DNA of 12,468 nucleotides from Chromatiales bacterium (GCA_024641465.1 JAHEDB010000022.1:1-12468); one strand, 5' to 3'; counted from the first letter of the stretch, positions 1 through 7,062 are shown. Program-made: numbers and translations. Notes: generated by a model not told the origin, from the sequence alone.

Positions 1-2
1 TC

Positions 3-281
3 CTGCGCAGCGGCGAATACAAGGACAAGGTGATTATCCGTCAGATCAAAATAGACGATCTCAAAAGCCTCGTTGATTTCGATGGGTCACGTATCGAGGC
101 CGATCACCTGACCGGCCGCTATCGCGCCTGGGTCACCCCGACCCTGGTTTTCCTCAACCACGACGGCAAGGAACTCGCCCCCAAACTCGTCGGCATCGGT
201 ACCGAGGGTTTCTTTGCCGGTGATATCGATAACGCCATCGATACCGCCCTGTTGAAATTACGCCCGCTCGCACTCCATTAA
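3..281 (+). CDS. Thioredoxin-fold protein, C-terminal part (5' end outside window)
   Basis: The reading frame is open from the left edge, so this is the C-terminal part (92 codons visible) of a longer gene. An internal GTG at 30 is not needed as a start. The visible portion matches the second half of a thioredoxin fold: a strand and helix, then a W-V-T-P-T-L-V-F-L segment whose TP is the conserved cis-proline loop, then the strand turn DGKELAPKLVGIG and a final amphipathic helix. The CxxC active site would lie upstream and cannot be seen. By family it is a thiol-disulfide reductase or periplasmic thioredoxin-like protein, similar to SoxW-type proteins. It lies 180 bp before the SCO1-like gene and may share a theme with it (keeping copper-site cysteines reduced), but a good promoter between them suggests separate transcription. 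The fold is fairly secure; the specific role is unknown. Confidence 0.7.
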   Translation: MRSGEYKDKVIIRQIKIDDLKSLVDFDGSRIEADHLTGRYRAWVTPTLVFLNHDGKELAPKLVGIGTEGFFAGDIDNAIDTALLKLRPLALH

Positions 282-286
282 ATACA

Positions 287-324
287 CGCCTCAGTAAGCC
301 ACCCACACAGCGGGGCGTTTCTTG
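287..324 (+). terminator. Weak possible terminator after the thioredoxin-like gene
   Basis: CGCCTC (287-292) can pair with GGGGCG (312-317) with one T-G wobble, and TTTCTTG follows. The loop is long (19 nt), so this is only a weak candidate. It is placed correctly, just after the stop codon and just before the next promoter. Confidence 0.25.
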
Positions 325-351
325 ACAACATCTATTTTGTACGAATAGTAT
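322..351 (+). promoter_or_regulatory. Sigma70-type promoter of the SCO/FKBP operon
   Basis: A perfect -35 box TTGACA (322-327) and a -10 box TAGTAT (346-351) are separated by 18 bp. The predicted transcription start is near 358, giving an untranslated leader of about 105 nt before the ATG at 463. The -10 box is covered by the palindrome at 339-356. Confidence 0.65.
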
Positions 352-356
352 CGAAC
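339..356. promoter_or_regulatory. Operator-like palindrome over the SCO operon -10 box
   Basis: GTACGA-ATAGTA-TCGAAC is a 6-6-6 inverted repeat with one mismatched pair. It matches the perfect palindrome GTTCGA-N6-TCGAAC over the arsR start (11646-11663): same arm length, same spacer length, 11 of 12 arm bases identical. It spans the -10 box, so a bound protein would block RNA polymerase. Binding by the ArsR encoded here or by a paralogue is inferred. Confidence 0.45.
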
Positions 357-462
357 TAAAGACTAAGACGGCGCACCCATGCCGGTCGAGGATCGATGCC
401 CAGGTTAGCGGTGCACAAGACGGCAACAAACAGGGTTAAAAAAATAATAATAGGGGAACAGC

Positions 463-1107
463 ATGGCGCTTCACGTATTATCGCCCGAGCTCGGGGGCGG
501 AGCTGGATTGATGCGACTCATCATCGGCCTGGCGATACTTACCGGCAGTCACCTTGCCCGGGCCGAGGTGATGCCACCGATGGATCACTCACATCATCAC
601 CAGCACGCCAGTATCGAGCTCAAACGCTCCACCGCCAGTTATGCCATTCCCACTGTCTCGTTGCTCAACCAGCATGGCAAGACGGTTTCCCTGGCCGGAC
701 TCCTGGCCACCGATAAACCGGTATTGCTCAACTTCATTTACACCAGTTGCACGGCGATCTGCCCGGCCCTGTCGGCCACCTTCACCAGCGTCCAATCCAA
801 ACTGGGACAGGATACCGGACGAGTGGTCATGCTCTCCGTCTCCATCGACCCGGAAAACGACCGACCGCGCGAGTTGAATAACTATGCGCAGCGCTTCAAG
901 GCCCAGCCGCAGTGGTCCTTTCTGACCGGCAGCCAGGCACAAAGCATCGCGGTGCAGCAGGCCTTTAACACCTATCGCGGCGACAAGATGAATCATGCCC
1001 CCGTTACCCTGTTTCGGCCCGGGGCCAAGGCCGCGTGGGTTCGCTACGACGGTTTTGCCAAGGCGGACGATCTGGTGCGCGAGGTCCGCGCCGCCTTATC
1101 CAACTAG
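463..1107 (+). CDS. SCO1/SenC/PrrC-family copper chaperone
   Basis: SCO proteins are membrane-anchored or periplasmic thioredoxin-fold proteins that bind copper and deliver it to oxidase copper sites or reduce their cysteines. The defining CxxxC motif is present (FIYTSCTAIC, Cys96 and Cys100) together with the distal ligand His178 (MNHAP). The strand VVMLSVSIDPENDRP is typical of the family. A signal sequence (MRLIIGLAILTGSHLARA, residues 17-34) is followed by a Met/His-rich stretch (MPPMDHSHHHQH), a plausible extra copper site. Two starts are credible: ATG 463 with AGGGGAA in an AT-rich leader, and ATG 511 with GGAG 8 nt upstream, which places the signal peptide at the very N-terminus (198 aa). 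The first gene of a two-gene operon, it ends 12 bp before the FKBP start. No cytochrome oxidase genes are adjacent; the nearest copper enzyme is the multicopper oxidase at 4449-6920, a possible client. Confidence 0.9.
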   Translation: MALHVLSPELGGGAGLMRLIIGLAILTGSHLARAEVMPPMDHSHHHQHASIELKRSTASYAIPTVSLLNQHGKTVSLAGLLATDKPVLLNFIYTSCTAICPALSATFTSVQSKLGQDTGRVVMLSVSIDPENDRPRELNNYAQRFKAQPQWSFLTGSQAQSIAVQQAFNTYRGDKMNHAPVTLFRPGAKAAWVRYDGFAKADDLVREVRAALSN

Positions 1108-1119
1108 TTGCGAGGAATT

Positions 1120-1818
1120 ATGCGTAAATTCTCCCTGTTCATGTTAAGTGTGCCGCTGTGCGCGATGTTGTTCGCTTCCTGTACACAGGATGTAGACAAA
1201 ACAGCAAGAGTCCCCCTGGACTTCTACAAGCTGGGCTTTGACTTTGGCAATAATCTCGCCGATGTCAGACAACGGGGCCAGCAGCTCGATCAAGACGCCC
1301 TGCTCCGCGGTATCAAGGATGCTCTGGCCGGGGCCAAGCTGGGACAGGAGCAAACCCAGACCTTCCTTACCGCATTGAGCCAGTTGCTCGCCACCCCACA
1401 GCCACGCGACACCGTGGCGCCGGCGCGTGGCAAGGGGTTTATCGATGATTACGCCAAACTCAACGCCAAACGTCAGGGCGTGGTGACCACCACCAGTGGC
1501 GTGCAATATGAAGTACTGAAGAAGGGCAGCGGCCAACAACCGAAGGCAACCGACACGGTCATGGTCCAGTATCAGGGCTCACTCACCAACGGCACGGTAT
1601 TCGATGGCACCTACGAAGACGGCAAGCCCGCACCGATGAAGATCGATGAGGTTGCCGTGCCCGGTCTGAAAGAGGCGCTGTTGTTGATGCACCCCGGCGA
1701 CAAGTGGCGCGTGGTCATCCCACCCAACATGGGCTTTGTCAATTTCGGCAACAACCGCCTGCGTCGGCGCGACCTGATCTATGAGATCGAATTGCTCGCC
1801 GTTAACCCCGCCAAGTAA
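1120..1818 (+). CDS. FKBP-type PPIase-like lipoprotein with altered active site
   Basis: This 232-aa protein has an FkpA/Mip layout: an N-terminal helical region (LDFYKLGFDFGNNLADVRQRG...LLRGIKDALAG, about residues 30-95) that normally mediates dimerisation, then a C-terminal FKBP domain (about 125-225). Recognisable FKBP elements are TTTSGVQYEVLKKGSG, VMVQYQGSLTNGTVFDGTY and the terminal strand LIYEIELL. The conserved binding-pocket pattern V-I-x-G-W is changed to V-A-V-P-G-L, and the usual A-Y-G position reads MGFVNFG, so the pocket Trp and Tyr are missing. It may act as a chaperone rather than an isomerase. The N-terminus ends in MLFASC, a slightly irregular lipobox, suggesting an outer-membrane or inner-membrane lipoprotein. 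ATG 1120 is chosen because GAGGAATT precedes it; an in-frame TTG lies at 1108. It is probably co-transcribed with the SCO gene. Confidence 0.85.
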   Translation: MRKFSLFMLSVPLCAMLFASCTQDVDKTARVPLDFYKLGFDFGNNLADVRQRGQQLDQDALLRGIKDALAGAKLGQEQTQTFLTALSQLLATPQPRDTVAPARGKGFIDDYAKLNAKRQGVVTTTSGVQYEVLKKGSGQQPKATDTVMVQYQGSLTNGTVFDGTYEDGKPAPMKIDEVAVPGLKEALLLMHPGDKWRVVIPPNMGFVNFGNNRLRRRDLIYEIELLAVNPAK

Positions 1819-1826
1819 GGCTCACA

Positions 1827-1860
1827 CGACGGCTTGCCCCACGCAAGCCGTCGCGTTTCG
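1827..1860 (+). terminator. Hairpin terminator between convergent operons
   Basis: CGACGGCTTG (1827-1836) and CAAGCCGTCG (1844-1853) form a perfect 10-bp stem with a 7-nt loop, 8 nt after the FKBP stop. The plus-strand tail CGTTTCGTATT is only moderately T-rich, and the minus-strand tail is not T-rich. It probably ends the SCO/FKBP transcript and may also hinder the convergent one. Confidence 0.6.
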
Positions 1861-1863
1861 TAT

Positions 1864-3537
1864 TCAAGGCACGATCCGCCCACCCTCGGCCACCAGCCTG
1901 ACATAATCGGGGGCGGCATAGCGCTGGATATTGCCACCGCGTACGGCATAACGCTGTTGCGGGCCGAGACTCATCCTGCCGTAGAAGGCGACATGGCTAT
2001 CGGGGTCGACCTGTTCGGTACCATCGCTGTATTTATCCGTCAGGGTCTCCAGCATCTCCAGCACCTGTTCACCACTAAGGGGTACGGCGGGTCGGCGTAC
2101 CTCCTGGGCACGTATTCTGGAGAGGGCGGCATTAAACAGATAGCAGGCGGCATAGGCATCGGCCTGCAGGCGCAGTTCCCTCGTGCCGACCGGCAGGTGG
2201 TGTTGCTGCAACCAGTGCTGCAGACGCACCCTGGCGATCTCACCCTGCACACTCAGATCATCAAACAGGGAGACATAGGCGACGCGGCGTTTCCACGCCA
2301 ATGGCAAGGCAACACTGCCGGGCGGCGCCAGTAGCGCGGACAGGTAGACCTGACCTGCGGGTGGCTCGGCCCTGGTACTGACCAGTTGTTCGATCTCATC
2401 GGGGCGTAACCACAACATCACGGCATCCTGCGCCGACAGGCCGGTCAGGGCTGAGGACGGTGAGGTCAGGCGCAGGCGGCGATCCTGACCACCGAGCGGG
2501 ACCTGTGCACGCGCGGTCTGTGCCGCAATTCGGCCGCTGTCATCACTGTATATCTGTACCAGGCCTGGGGTACGCTTCTTGGTTTGATCTTTTAGATAGT
2601 GCGCCAGCAGGCGCGCCTCCAGGGTCAGCCCTGGAGAATAATAAACGGAGTAATAGGCCGTTTGCCCCGCGCCCCGAGTATCGTTATCCGGGGCGACCTC
2701 CACTGAGGGCAACAGACAGGGCAGGGTCTGCGCCTCACAAAATGCCTGCACCGGTTGCCAACGCGCGCCACCGACGCCAGACACCAGTGCAAACACCGGT
2801 TGCTGCCGATAGAAGTCGGCCAACTGACTCGGCCAGTCGCCAGCCTCTCCCGTCAGACGCCACTCGTGCAGGCGAATGGGTCTGCCCAGGGGCCGGATCG
2901 AGCGCAGCCAGGCGCGCACTACCCCCAGTACCGCCTCGGCCCTGGCAGCTGGCACATCCGGCGTGATCACCGTCGCCACCTGCAGGCTGCCGTCCCGACC
3001 GAGGCCGGGGCTTGGCTGGCTGTTGAGCTGACGCAGGTACGCGGTCAGGGCCGACACGGCCTTATCATCCAGGGCGTAGCGCATCATGGGTGGCGACAGC
3101 GGCCTGCCTGCGGGGTCCACGCCCTCGCGCAGGGCGCGCGCCAGGCTTTTCTCATCATAGGCCGGGCGGGTCAGGGCCCGTTGCCAGGCCTTGTTGGGGA
3201 CATAATGATGACTGGGGTCGAGAAAGGAGTTGGCAAACTTTGCGGGTTTGAACAACACGGGGCCGGCGATGGGCACTACCATAACAATGCGCTCCACCTG
3301 CCCTTCGACACTGCCCATGCCACTGCGTCGGTGACAGGTAGTACAGGCCGCGTGCGCCCCCTCAAGGGTAAAACCCTCGGGGCGTTGCGCGCTCAGGGGG
3401 GTGCCATCCGGCAAAATACCCTGTTCATAAATGCGACGGCCCGCTTCGACCAGGGCCGCCTCACTTGCCGCATACGCGCCTGTGCCGTTGAGCCCGGCCA
3501 GGGCGAGACCGAGCGCGAGTAAGGTTCGGAATTTCAT
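1864..3537 (-). CDS. Cytochrome c / periplasmic binding protein-like fusion
   Basis: The product is a 557-aa exported protein. Residues 1-23 (MKFRTLLALGLALAGLNGTGAYA) form a signal peptide with an A-Y-A cleavage site. A mono-haem class I cytochrome c domain follows, with CTTCH at 65-69 and a likely axial Met at 151-152 (SPPMMRYALDDKAVSALTAYLRQL). From about residue 185 the sequence no longer looks like cytochrome; it reads as a type I periplasmic ligand-binding fold, with alternating beta-alpha units (LQVATVITPDV, PVFALVSGVGGARW, TPGLVQIYSDDSGRIAAQTAR, DAVMLWLRPDEIEQLV, GQVYLSALLAPP) similar to branched-chain amino-acid binding proteins. No permease or ATPase is nearby, so the domain may be a sensor or docking module. 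The ATG shares a base with the upstream FKBP stop (TAATG), implying translational coupling. The cytochrome call is strong and the binding-protein call moderate. An electron partner role for the multicopper oxidase is inferred. Confidence 0.85.
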   Translation of the reverse strand: MKFRTLLALGLALAGLNGTGAYAASEAALVEAGRRIYEQGILPDGTPLSAQRPEGFTLEGAHAACTTCHRRSGMGSVEGQVERIVMVVPIAGPVLFKPAKFANSFLDPSHHYVPNKAWQRALTRPAYDEKSLARALREGVDPAGRPLSPPMMRYALDDKAVSALTAYLRQLNSQPSPGLGRDGSLQVATVITPDVPAARAEAVLGVVRAWLRSIRPLGRPIRLHEWRLTGEAGDWPSQLADFYRQQPVFALVSGVGGARWQPVQAFCEAQTLPCLLPSVEVAPDNDTRGAGQTAYYSVYYSPGLTLEARLLAHYLKDQTKKRTPGLVQIYSDDSGRIAAQTARAQVPLGGQDRRLRLTSPSSALTGLSAQDAVMLWLRPDEIEQLVSTRAEPPAGQVYLSALLAPPGSVALPLAWKRRVAYVSLFDDLSVQGEIARVRLQHWLQQHHLPVGTRELRLQADAYAACYLFNAALSRIRAQEVRRPAVPLSGEQVLEMLETLTDKYSDGTEQVDPDSHVAFYGRMSLGPQQRYAVRGGNIQRYAAPDYVRLVAEGGRIVP

Positions 3538-4304
3538 TACTCCGGCTTGTTACTCTTCGCCGTCTCGGCCTTGACCGATTTGGGCTCGCTAACAGACACC
3601 AGCTCCACGTCAAAGATCAGGGCCCGATGGGCCAGCGGGCCGCGATCGTTATAGGCCAGTTCGGTGGGTACAATTAACTGGATCTTGCCCCCTTCCTTGA
3701 TCAGTTGCAGACCCTCGGTCCAGCCCTTGATCACCCCGTCGAGGGGGAAACTGGCCGGACCGCCGCGGTCATGGGAACTGTCAAATTCCTGCTTATTGGT
3801 CAGGGTACCGCGATAATTGACGCTCACCGTATCCGTCGCCCTGGGTCGCTTGCCCTTGCCCGGCTCGACGATCTTGTATTGCAAACCGCTGGCCGTGGTC
3901 TTCACGCCGGGTTTGGCCTTGTTCTCCTCCAGAAATTTCTTGTCCTGGGCGATATATTTCAGCTCCATGTCCCGCTGGATGGAACGCTGCTGGGCGACGA
4001 TCTTGCCCTTCAGTTCGCGTAATACTGTCAGCATTTCCGGTTGCGACAGCTGTGGCTGACCGCCCTTCAGGGCATCCTCGATGCCCTGCACCACGGCCTG
4101 CGGGTCGAGCGTGACGCCCTGTTTTTTAAAATCACCGCCGATCTGGTAACCCAGACTGTAATTGATGCGTGTGGTCTTGTCCTTGATATCGAGTGCCGAC
4201 CGGCTCGTCTCTTTGCCGGTACTGGACATGTCGATGGGTCCCGCGCTGGCCACCGCGAAGGGCAGCAGCAAAAGTGATAGTTGGATGAATGAATGGATGC
4301 GCAT
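3537..4304 (-). CDS. FkpA/Mip-type FKBP peptidyl-prolyl isomerase, exported
   Basis: This 255-aa protein begins with a signal peptide (MRIHSFIQLSLLLLPFAVASA). The FkpA-type helical N-domain spans about residues 40-130 (INYSLGYQIGGDFKKQGVTLDPQAVVQGIEDALKGG, then a long charged helix). The FKBP domain covers about 135-238. Unlike the other FKBP in this window, it keeps the usual pocket residues: Y164 in VNYRGTL, F174-D175, V191-I192, W195 in VIKGW and Y218 in LAYNDRG. It should therefore catalyse cis-trans isomerisation of prolyl bonds in the periplasm and assist folding. The proline-rich multicopper oxidase encoded just upstream is a natural client (inferred). GCAGGAG lies 8 nt before the ATG. 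The stop codon overlaps the next start by one base. The C-terminus is a Lys/Glu-rich tail of about 17 residues. Confidence 0.9.
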   Translation of the reverse strand: MRIHSFIQLSLLLLPFAVASAGPIDMSSTGKETSRSALDIKDKTTRINYSLGYQIGGDFKKQGVTLDPQAVVQGIEDALKGGQPQLSQPEMLTVLRELKGKIVAQQRSIQRDMELKYIAQDKKFLEENKAKPGVKTTASGLQYKIVEPGKGKRPRATDTVSVNYRGTLTNKQEFDSSHDRGGPASFPLDGVIKGWTEGLQLIKEGGKIQLIVPTELAYNDRGPLAHRALIFDVELVSVSEPKSVKAETAKSNKPE

Positions 4305-4324
4305 GTTCTGACTCCTGCAATTTG

Positions 4325-4361
4325 CCGGTAAAACGGCTTACCGGTCGCTTTTCTTTTTTAT
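4325..4361 (+). terminator. Hairpin with plus-strand T-rich tail in the FKBP leader
   Basis: CCGGTAA (4325-4331) and TTACCGG (4338-4344) form a perfect 7-bp stem with a 6-nt loop. The plus-strand continuation TCGCTTTTCTTTTTTA looks like a terminator tail, yet no plus-strand gene ends here. On the minus strand the hairpin lies just upstream of the FKBP ribosome-binding site and could be a leader structure. It may also stop antisense transcription entering the oxidase gene. Confidence 0.35.
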
Positions 4362-4367
4362 GCTATG

Positions 4368-4398
4368 AAAAATCAGGGCCGTCTATTGACGGCCCTGA
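4368..4398 (-). terminator. Intrinsic terminator of the multicopper oxidase gene
   Basis: TCAGGGCCGTC (4373-4383) and GACGGCCCTGA (4388-4398) form a perfect 11-bp GC-rich stem with a 4-nt loop. Read on the minus strand, the stem is followed directly by TTTTT (4372-4368), the classic arrangement. It lies 50 nt past the oxidase stop, so much of the transcript probably ends here and the FKBP/cytochrome pair depends on read-through or its own promoter. Confidence 0.8.
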
Positions 4399-4448
4399 CA
4401 CTACTGCTTTGCTAATCGCTTACTGGGTGATACACCTTTCAGCCGATA

Positions 4449-6920
4449 TTACGGTACCGCATTACAACCTGGTGAGGTGGCCTTATCACCCACACAGAAC
4501 GGGACCATCATCTCGTTGTCTTCGTGCTCGACGATGTGGCAGTGCCATACATACAGGCCGGCCAGATCAAATGTGGCATTCAGACGTGTGACGAAGCTGG
4601 GATAGGCGATGACCGTATCCTTCCAGCCGGTCTCGGTGGCCTCGGGGGCGCCGATCACACCTGACAGCGCTCCGGTGACCGGATCGAAGCCTTCACGCTC
4701 CTTGACCATGAACTTGACCAGGTGCATATGGATGGGGTGCGCATCGACAGTCCAGTTCCACAGTTCCCAGGTCTCGGTGGCATTCACCGTCGGGTTGGTC
4801 ACGATGGGGTCGGACCACAGGGTGACCGCCCCGCCAGCCCCGCCGTTCTGACCCAATACCGCGGCCTTGGGCGCGAACGGCAGAGAAGCGGCAAGCTTGC
4901 CATTGGTCATTTTCACACAGGTGCCTGGATTCAACGGATCCGGTACAGAGGCATCGTCCTGGGAGACTTTACCTGCCGGACTCACTCTGGCGCAGATCAC
5001 ATTGGACTCTTCCTCCATCAGCGCCAGGTCACGCGGATTGGCCTTTAACGGGCCATTGGCGGGATCGGTCGAATCGGGCAGGCTCAGCACCAGGTTCTGC
5101 GGTGCCGTGGCAGGGGTCGCACCGGTCGGATCGGTCGGGCTCAGGCCATTGAGGCCGACATTCACTACGAACTCCATGACCTGACCGGAGGTACCGGTAT
5201 CGGCAGGGATGTCGGGGAAGCCGCCAAAGGGCCAATCGGGCGCGGTATTGATCATGCGCACGTGGGTGCCGGGGGCGAGACCGCTGAAGTCGACGATCAC
5301 ATCGGCGCGTTCGGCCAGCCCCATTAACAGGGCAGTCTGCGGATCGGTAGCCGCCTGTGCAACACCTGCGTTACCGTTACCCGGCAACACGGTGCGGAAA
5401 CCGGTCTGCACCTTGACCACCTTGGGCATCAGGCTCTGTTCGGCACCGATCTGATAGATAGGCACTTCCTGAGCCGTCACCAGATTGGTCACGGGATCGA
5501 CCACGAACATCGACAGGTTAAGGAAACGCGAGTTACAGCCGTTCAACAGACGGAAACGGTACTGCGCCTGGGCCACATCCAGCTTCGGCCAGGAGACGCC
5601 GTTGACCACCATCACGTTGAAAAAGGCCTCGGGGTTCCAGGCGGTGGCGATGTCTGAAGGTAGCGGTGTACCCGTCAGCGGATCCACTGAACCGATGGTA
5701 TTGATGTTCAAACCGGCTTTCTGGTTGGCCTTGGTACCGGCTGTCTGACCAGTACCCAGGCCTTCGAAGAAGGCGCGGTTGGCCGGATAGAACAACGAAC
5801 CATCGATGTTGAAGGAACGGTCCTGGATCACGATCGGTATCTCACGATATTTGCCGCGACCGGTCAGGTTGGTTTCTGCCAATGTTTCACCAGCCTTTGG
5901 CGCCGGGCCTGGCAACACACCAGTCAGCAGACCACTTTCACCACCAAGGGCATTGCCATCACGGATCAACCAGAAACCGGCCGGACCGGCATAGACGTTG
6001 CTGCGGGTCATGCCGAGGGTATGGTCGTGATACCACAGGGTGGTGGAAGGCTGGGTGTTGGGATAAGTAAAGCTCGCCACCCCGGGACGGGCCGGGTTAT
6101 TGGTGACAGTACCATATTTATTCACCAGACTACCGATCATGGAATAGCCAACAGGAATGTTATTGGCGTTGGGCAGCCACCAGGCTTCAGGGTAACCATC
6201 ACTCTCCGAGCCCACGTGGGCACCGTGGACGTGGGTGATGATCGGCACCGGACCGTTATACGGCGTAGCCAGGATCGCGCCATTGCTTAGGGCAGGGCGG
6301 CAATCCTTGGTCTTGGCCGGATTGGTACAGGGCAGTTGCTCTGGATTGGCCCAGTGCAGGGCACGGTCCACCGTCAGCAGATGCGGCAGGAAGTTACAGG
6401 CAGGGTCGGTTGCCGGTGAGGCGCTAGCCTTACAGGTCAGTGGATCAACCACCAGGTCATTAAACCAATCCACCGTGGTCGTCACATTGGAACGGTTTTC
6501 CACTGTGTAGGCCGGGTAGTTGAACTGCGAGTTTGCGGCAGGCGCCACTCCCACACCACCGCCCAGTACAGTGGAGTCAGGCAGTGGATCGCTCACTGGG
6601 CCATAGCTCCACACCTTGGTAGGCGGGTAAGCATCGGCACGCCCGTTGATGGTGTTCCAGAGCCCACCAGGCAGGATCTGCTGACTGAACTGACGCACCG
6701 CGATGTCATAGTCATTGGCGACACCAGTGTTGTTCATCACCGGCGGAATCACCAAGGGTGTGACATATTTTGGTACGGTGGTTGGATCAAGCGTGCCGCC
6801 CGGAACGGGTGCGGCTGGTGTTATGGATGCATATAAAGTTGTACACATTGCGACAACCAGCGTGGTGGTTATTTTTTTTCTATTGGCCCCACCTAGGCCA
6901 TAGTCATTTTTATTTTTCAT
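4449..6920 (-). CDS. Secreted CotA-like multicopper oxidase
   Basis: Multicopper oxidases take single electrons from a substrate at a type 1 copper and reduce O2 to water at a trinuclear centre. All four ligand motifs are present in order (numbering from the ATG at 6920): HVHGAH (His230/232), WYHDHTLGMTRSNVYAG (His298/300), HPIHMH (His728/731/733) and WHCHIVEHEDNEMM (His793, Cys794, His795, His799, axial Met804). The HDH and HCH segments resemble CotA spore laccase and bilirubin oxidase. At 823 aa it is far longer than CotA (about 510 aa). The extra length lies in a long N-terminal region, the 330-440 region, and a Pro/Asp/Gly/Thr-rich stretch near 590-700. Nine cysteines besides the copper ligand suggest disulfides. 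A signal peptide (about residues 1-37, ending TPAAP) exports it. The in-frame ATG at 6953 has no ribosome-binding site; 6920 is preceded by AAGAAGGGATGGA. The substrate is unknown; phenols, Cu(I) or Mn(II) are oxidised by relatives. Confidence 0.92.
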   Translation of the reverse strand: MKNKNDYGLGGANRKKITTTLVVAMCTTLYASITPAAPVPGGTLDPTTVPKYVTPLVIPPVMNNTGVANDYDIAVRQFSQQILPGGLWNTINGRADAYPPTKVWSYGPVSDPLPDSTVLGGGVGVAPAANSQFNYPAYTVENRSNVTTTVDWFNDLVVDPLTCKASASPATDPACNFLPHLLTVDRALHWANPEQLPCTNPAKTKDCRPALSNGAILATPYNGPVPIITHVHGAHVGSESDGYPEAWWLPNANNIPVGYSMIGSLVNKYGTVTNNPARPGVASFTYPNTQPSTTLWYHDHTLGMTRSNVYAGPAGFWLIRDGNALGGESGLLTGVLPGPAPKAGETLAETNLTGRGKYREIPIVIQDRSFNIDGSLFYPANRAFFEGLGTGQTAGTKANQKAGLNINTIGSVDPLTGTPLPSDIATAWNPEAFFNVMVVNGVSWPKLDVAQAQYRFRLLNGCNSRFLNLSMFVVDPVTNLVTAQEVPIYQIGAEQSLMPKVVKVQTGFRTVLPGNGNAGVAQAATDPQTALLMGLAERADVIVDFSGLAPGTHVRMINTAPDWPFGGFPDIPADTGTSGQVMEFVVNVGLNGLSPTDPTGATPATAPQNLVLSLPDSTDPANGPLKANPRDLALMEEESNVICARVSPAGKVSQDDASVPDPLNPGTCVKMTNGKLAASLPFAPKAAVLGQNGGAGGAVTLWSDPIVTNPTVNATETWELWNWTVDAHPIHMHLVKFMVKEREGFDPVTGALSGVIGAPEATETGWKDTVIAYPSFVTRLNATFDLAGLYVWHCHIVEHEDNEMMVPFCVGDKATSPGCNAVP

Positions 6921-6964
6921 TTTTATTTTCCATCCCTTCTTTAGTCTGTGCATATCAGAATTAA

Positions 6965-7012
6965 CACATCTGTACCTCTCTACTCTCCATCGTCAAACAG
7001 ATGTGACCTGTT
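6965..7012 (-). promoter_or_regulatory. Oxidase mRNA leader with two competing hairpins
   Basis: Between the predicted transcription start (about 7027) and the ATG at 6920, CACATCTG (6965-6972) pairs with CAGATGTG (6998-7005). The overlapping pair AACAG (6996-7000) and CTGTT (7008-7012) uses the same central segment, so the two stems exclude each other. This could be a leader switch or chance. Confidence 0.3.
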
Positions 7013-7033
7013 CAGATCAACAATCCTCATTCC

Positions 7034-7062
7034 ATACTACTTGTACGGGACATGTGCGTCAA
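7034..7062 (-). promoter_or_regulatory. Sigma70-type promoter of the multicopper oxidase
   Basis: On the minus strand, TTGACG (7062-7057) is followed after exactly 17 bp by TAGTAT (7039-7034). The -10 surroundings resemble the SCO promoter: both fit GTACrArTAGTATsGAAy, with 14 of 18 bases identical. The predicted start is near 7027, leaving a leader of about 107 nt. Confidence 0.6.

Noticed and set aside
589..996. Minus-strand ORF inside the SCO gene
   Set aside because: Antisense shadow of a clearly conserved gene.
2755..3522. 255-codon plus-strand ORF
   Set aside because: It is opposite the cytochrome/binding-protein fusion; its composition is that of an antisense shadow and it resembles no family.
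6921..6953. Upstream ATG of the multicopper oxidase
   Set aside because: There is no ribosome-binding site before it, and the extra 11 residues contain the stretch that serves as the ribosome-binding site for ATG 6920.
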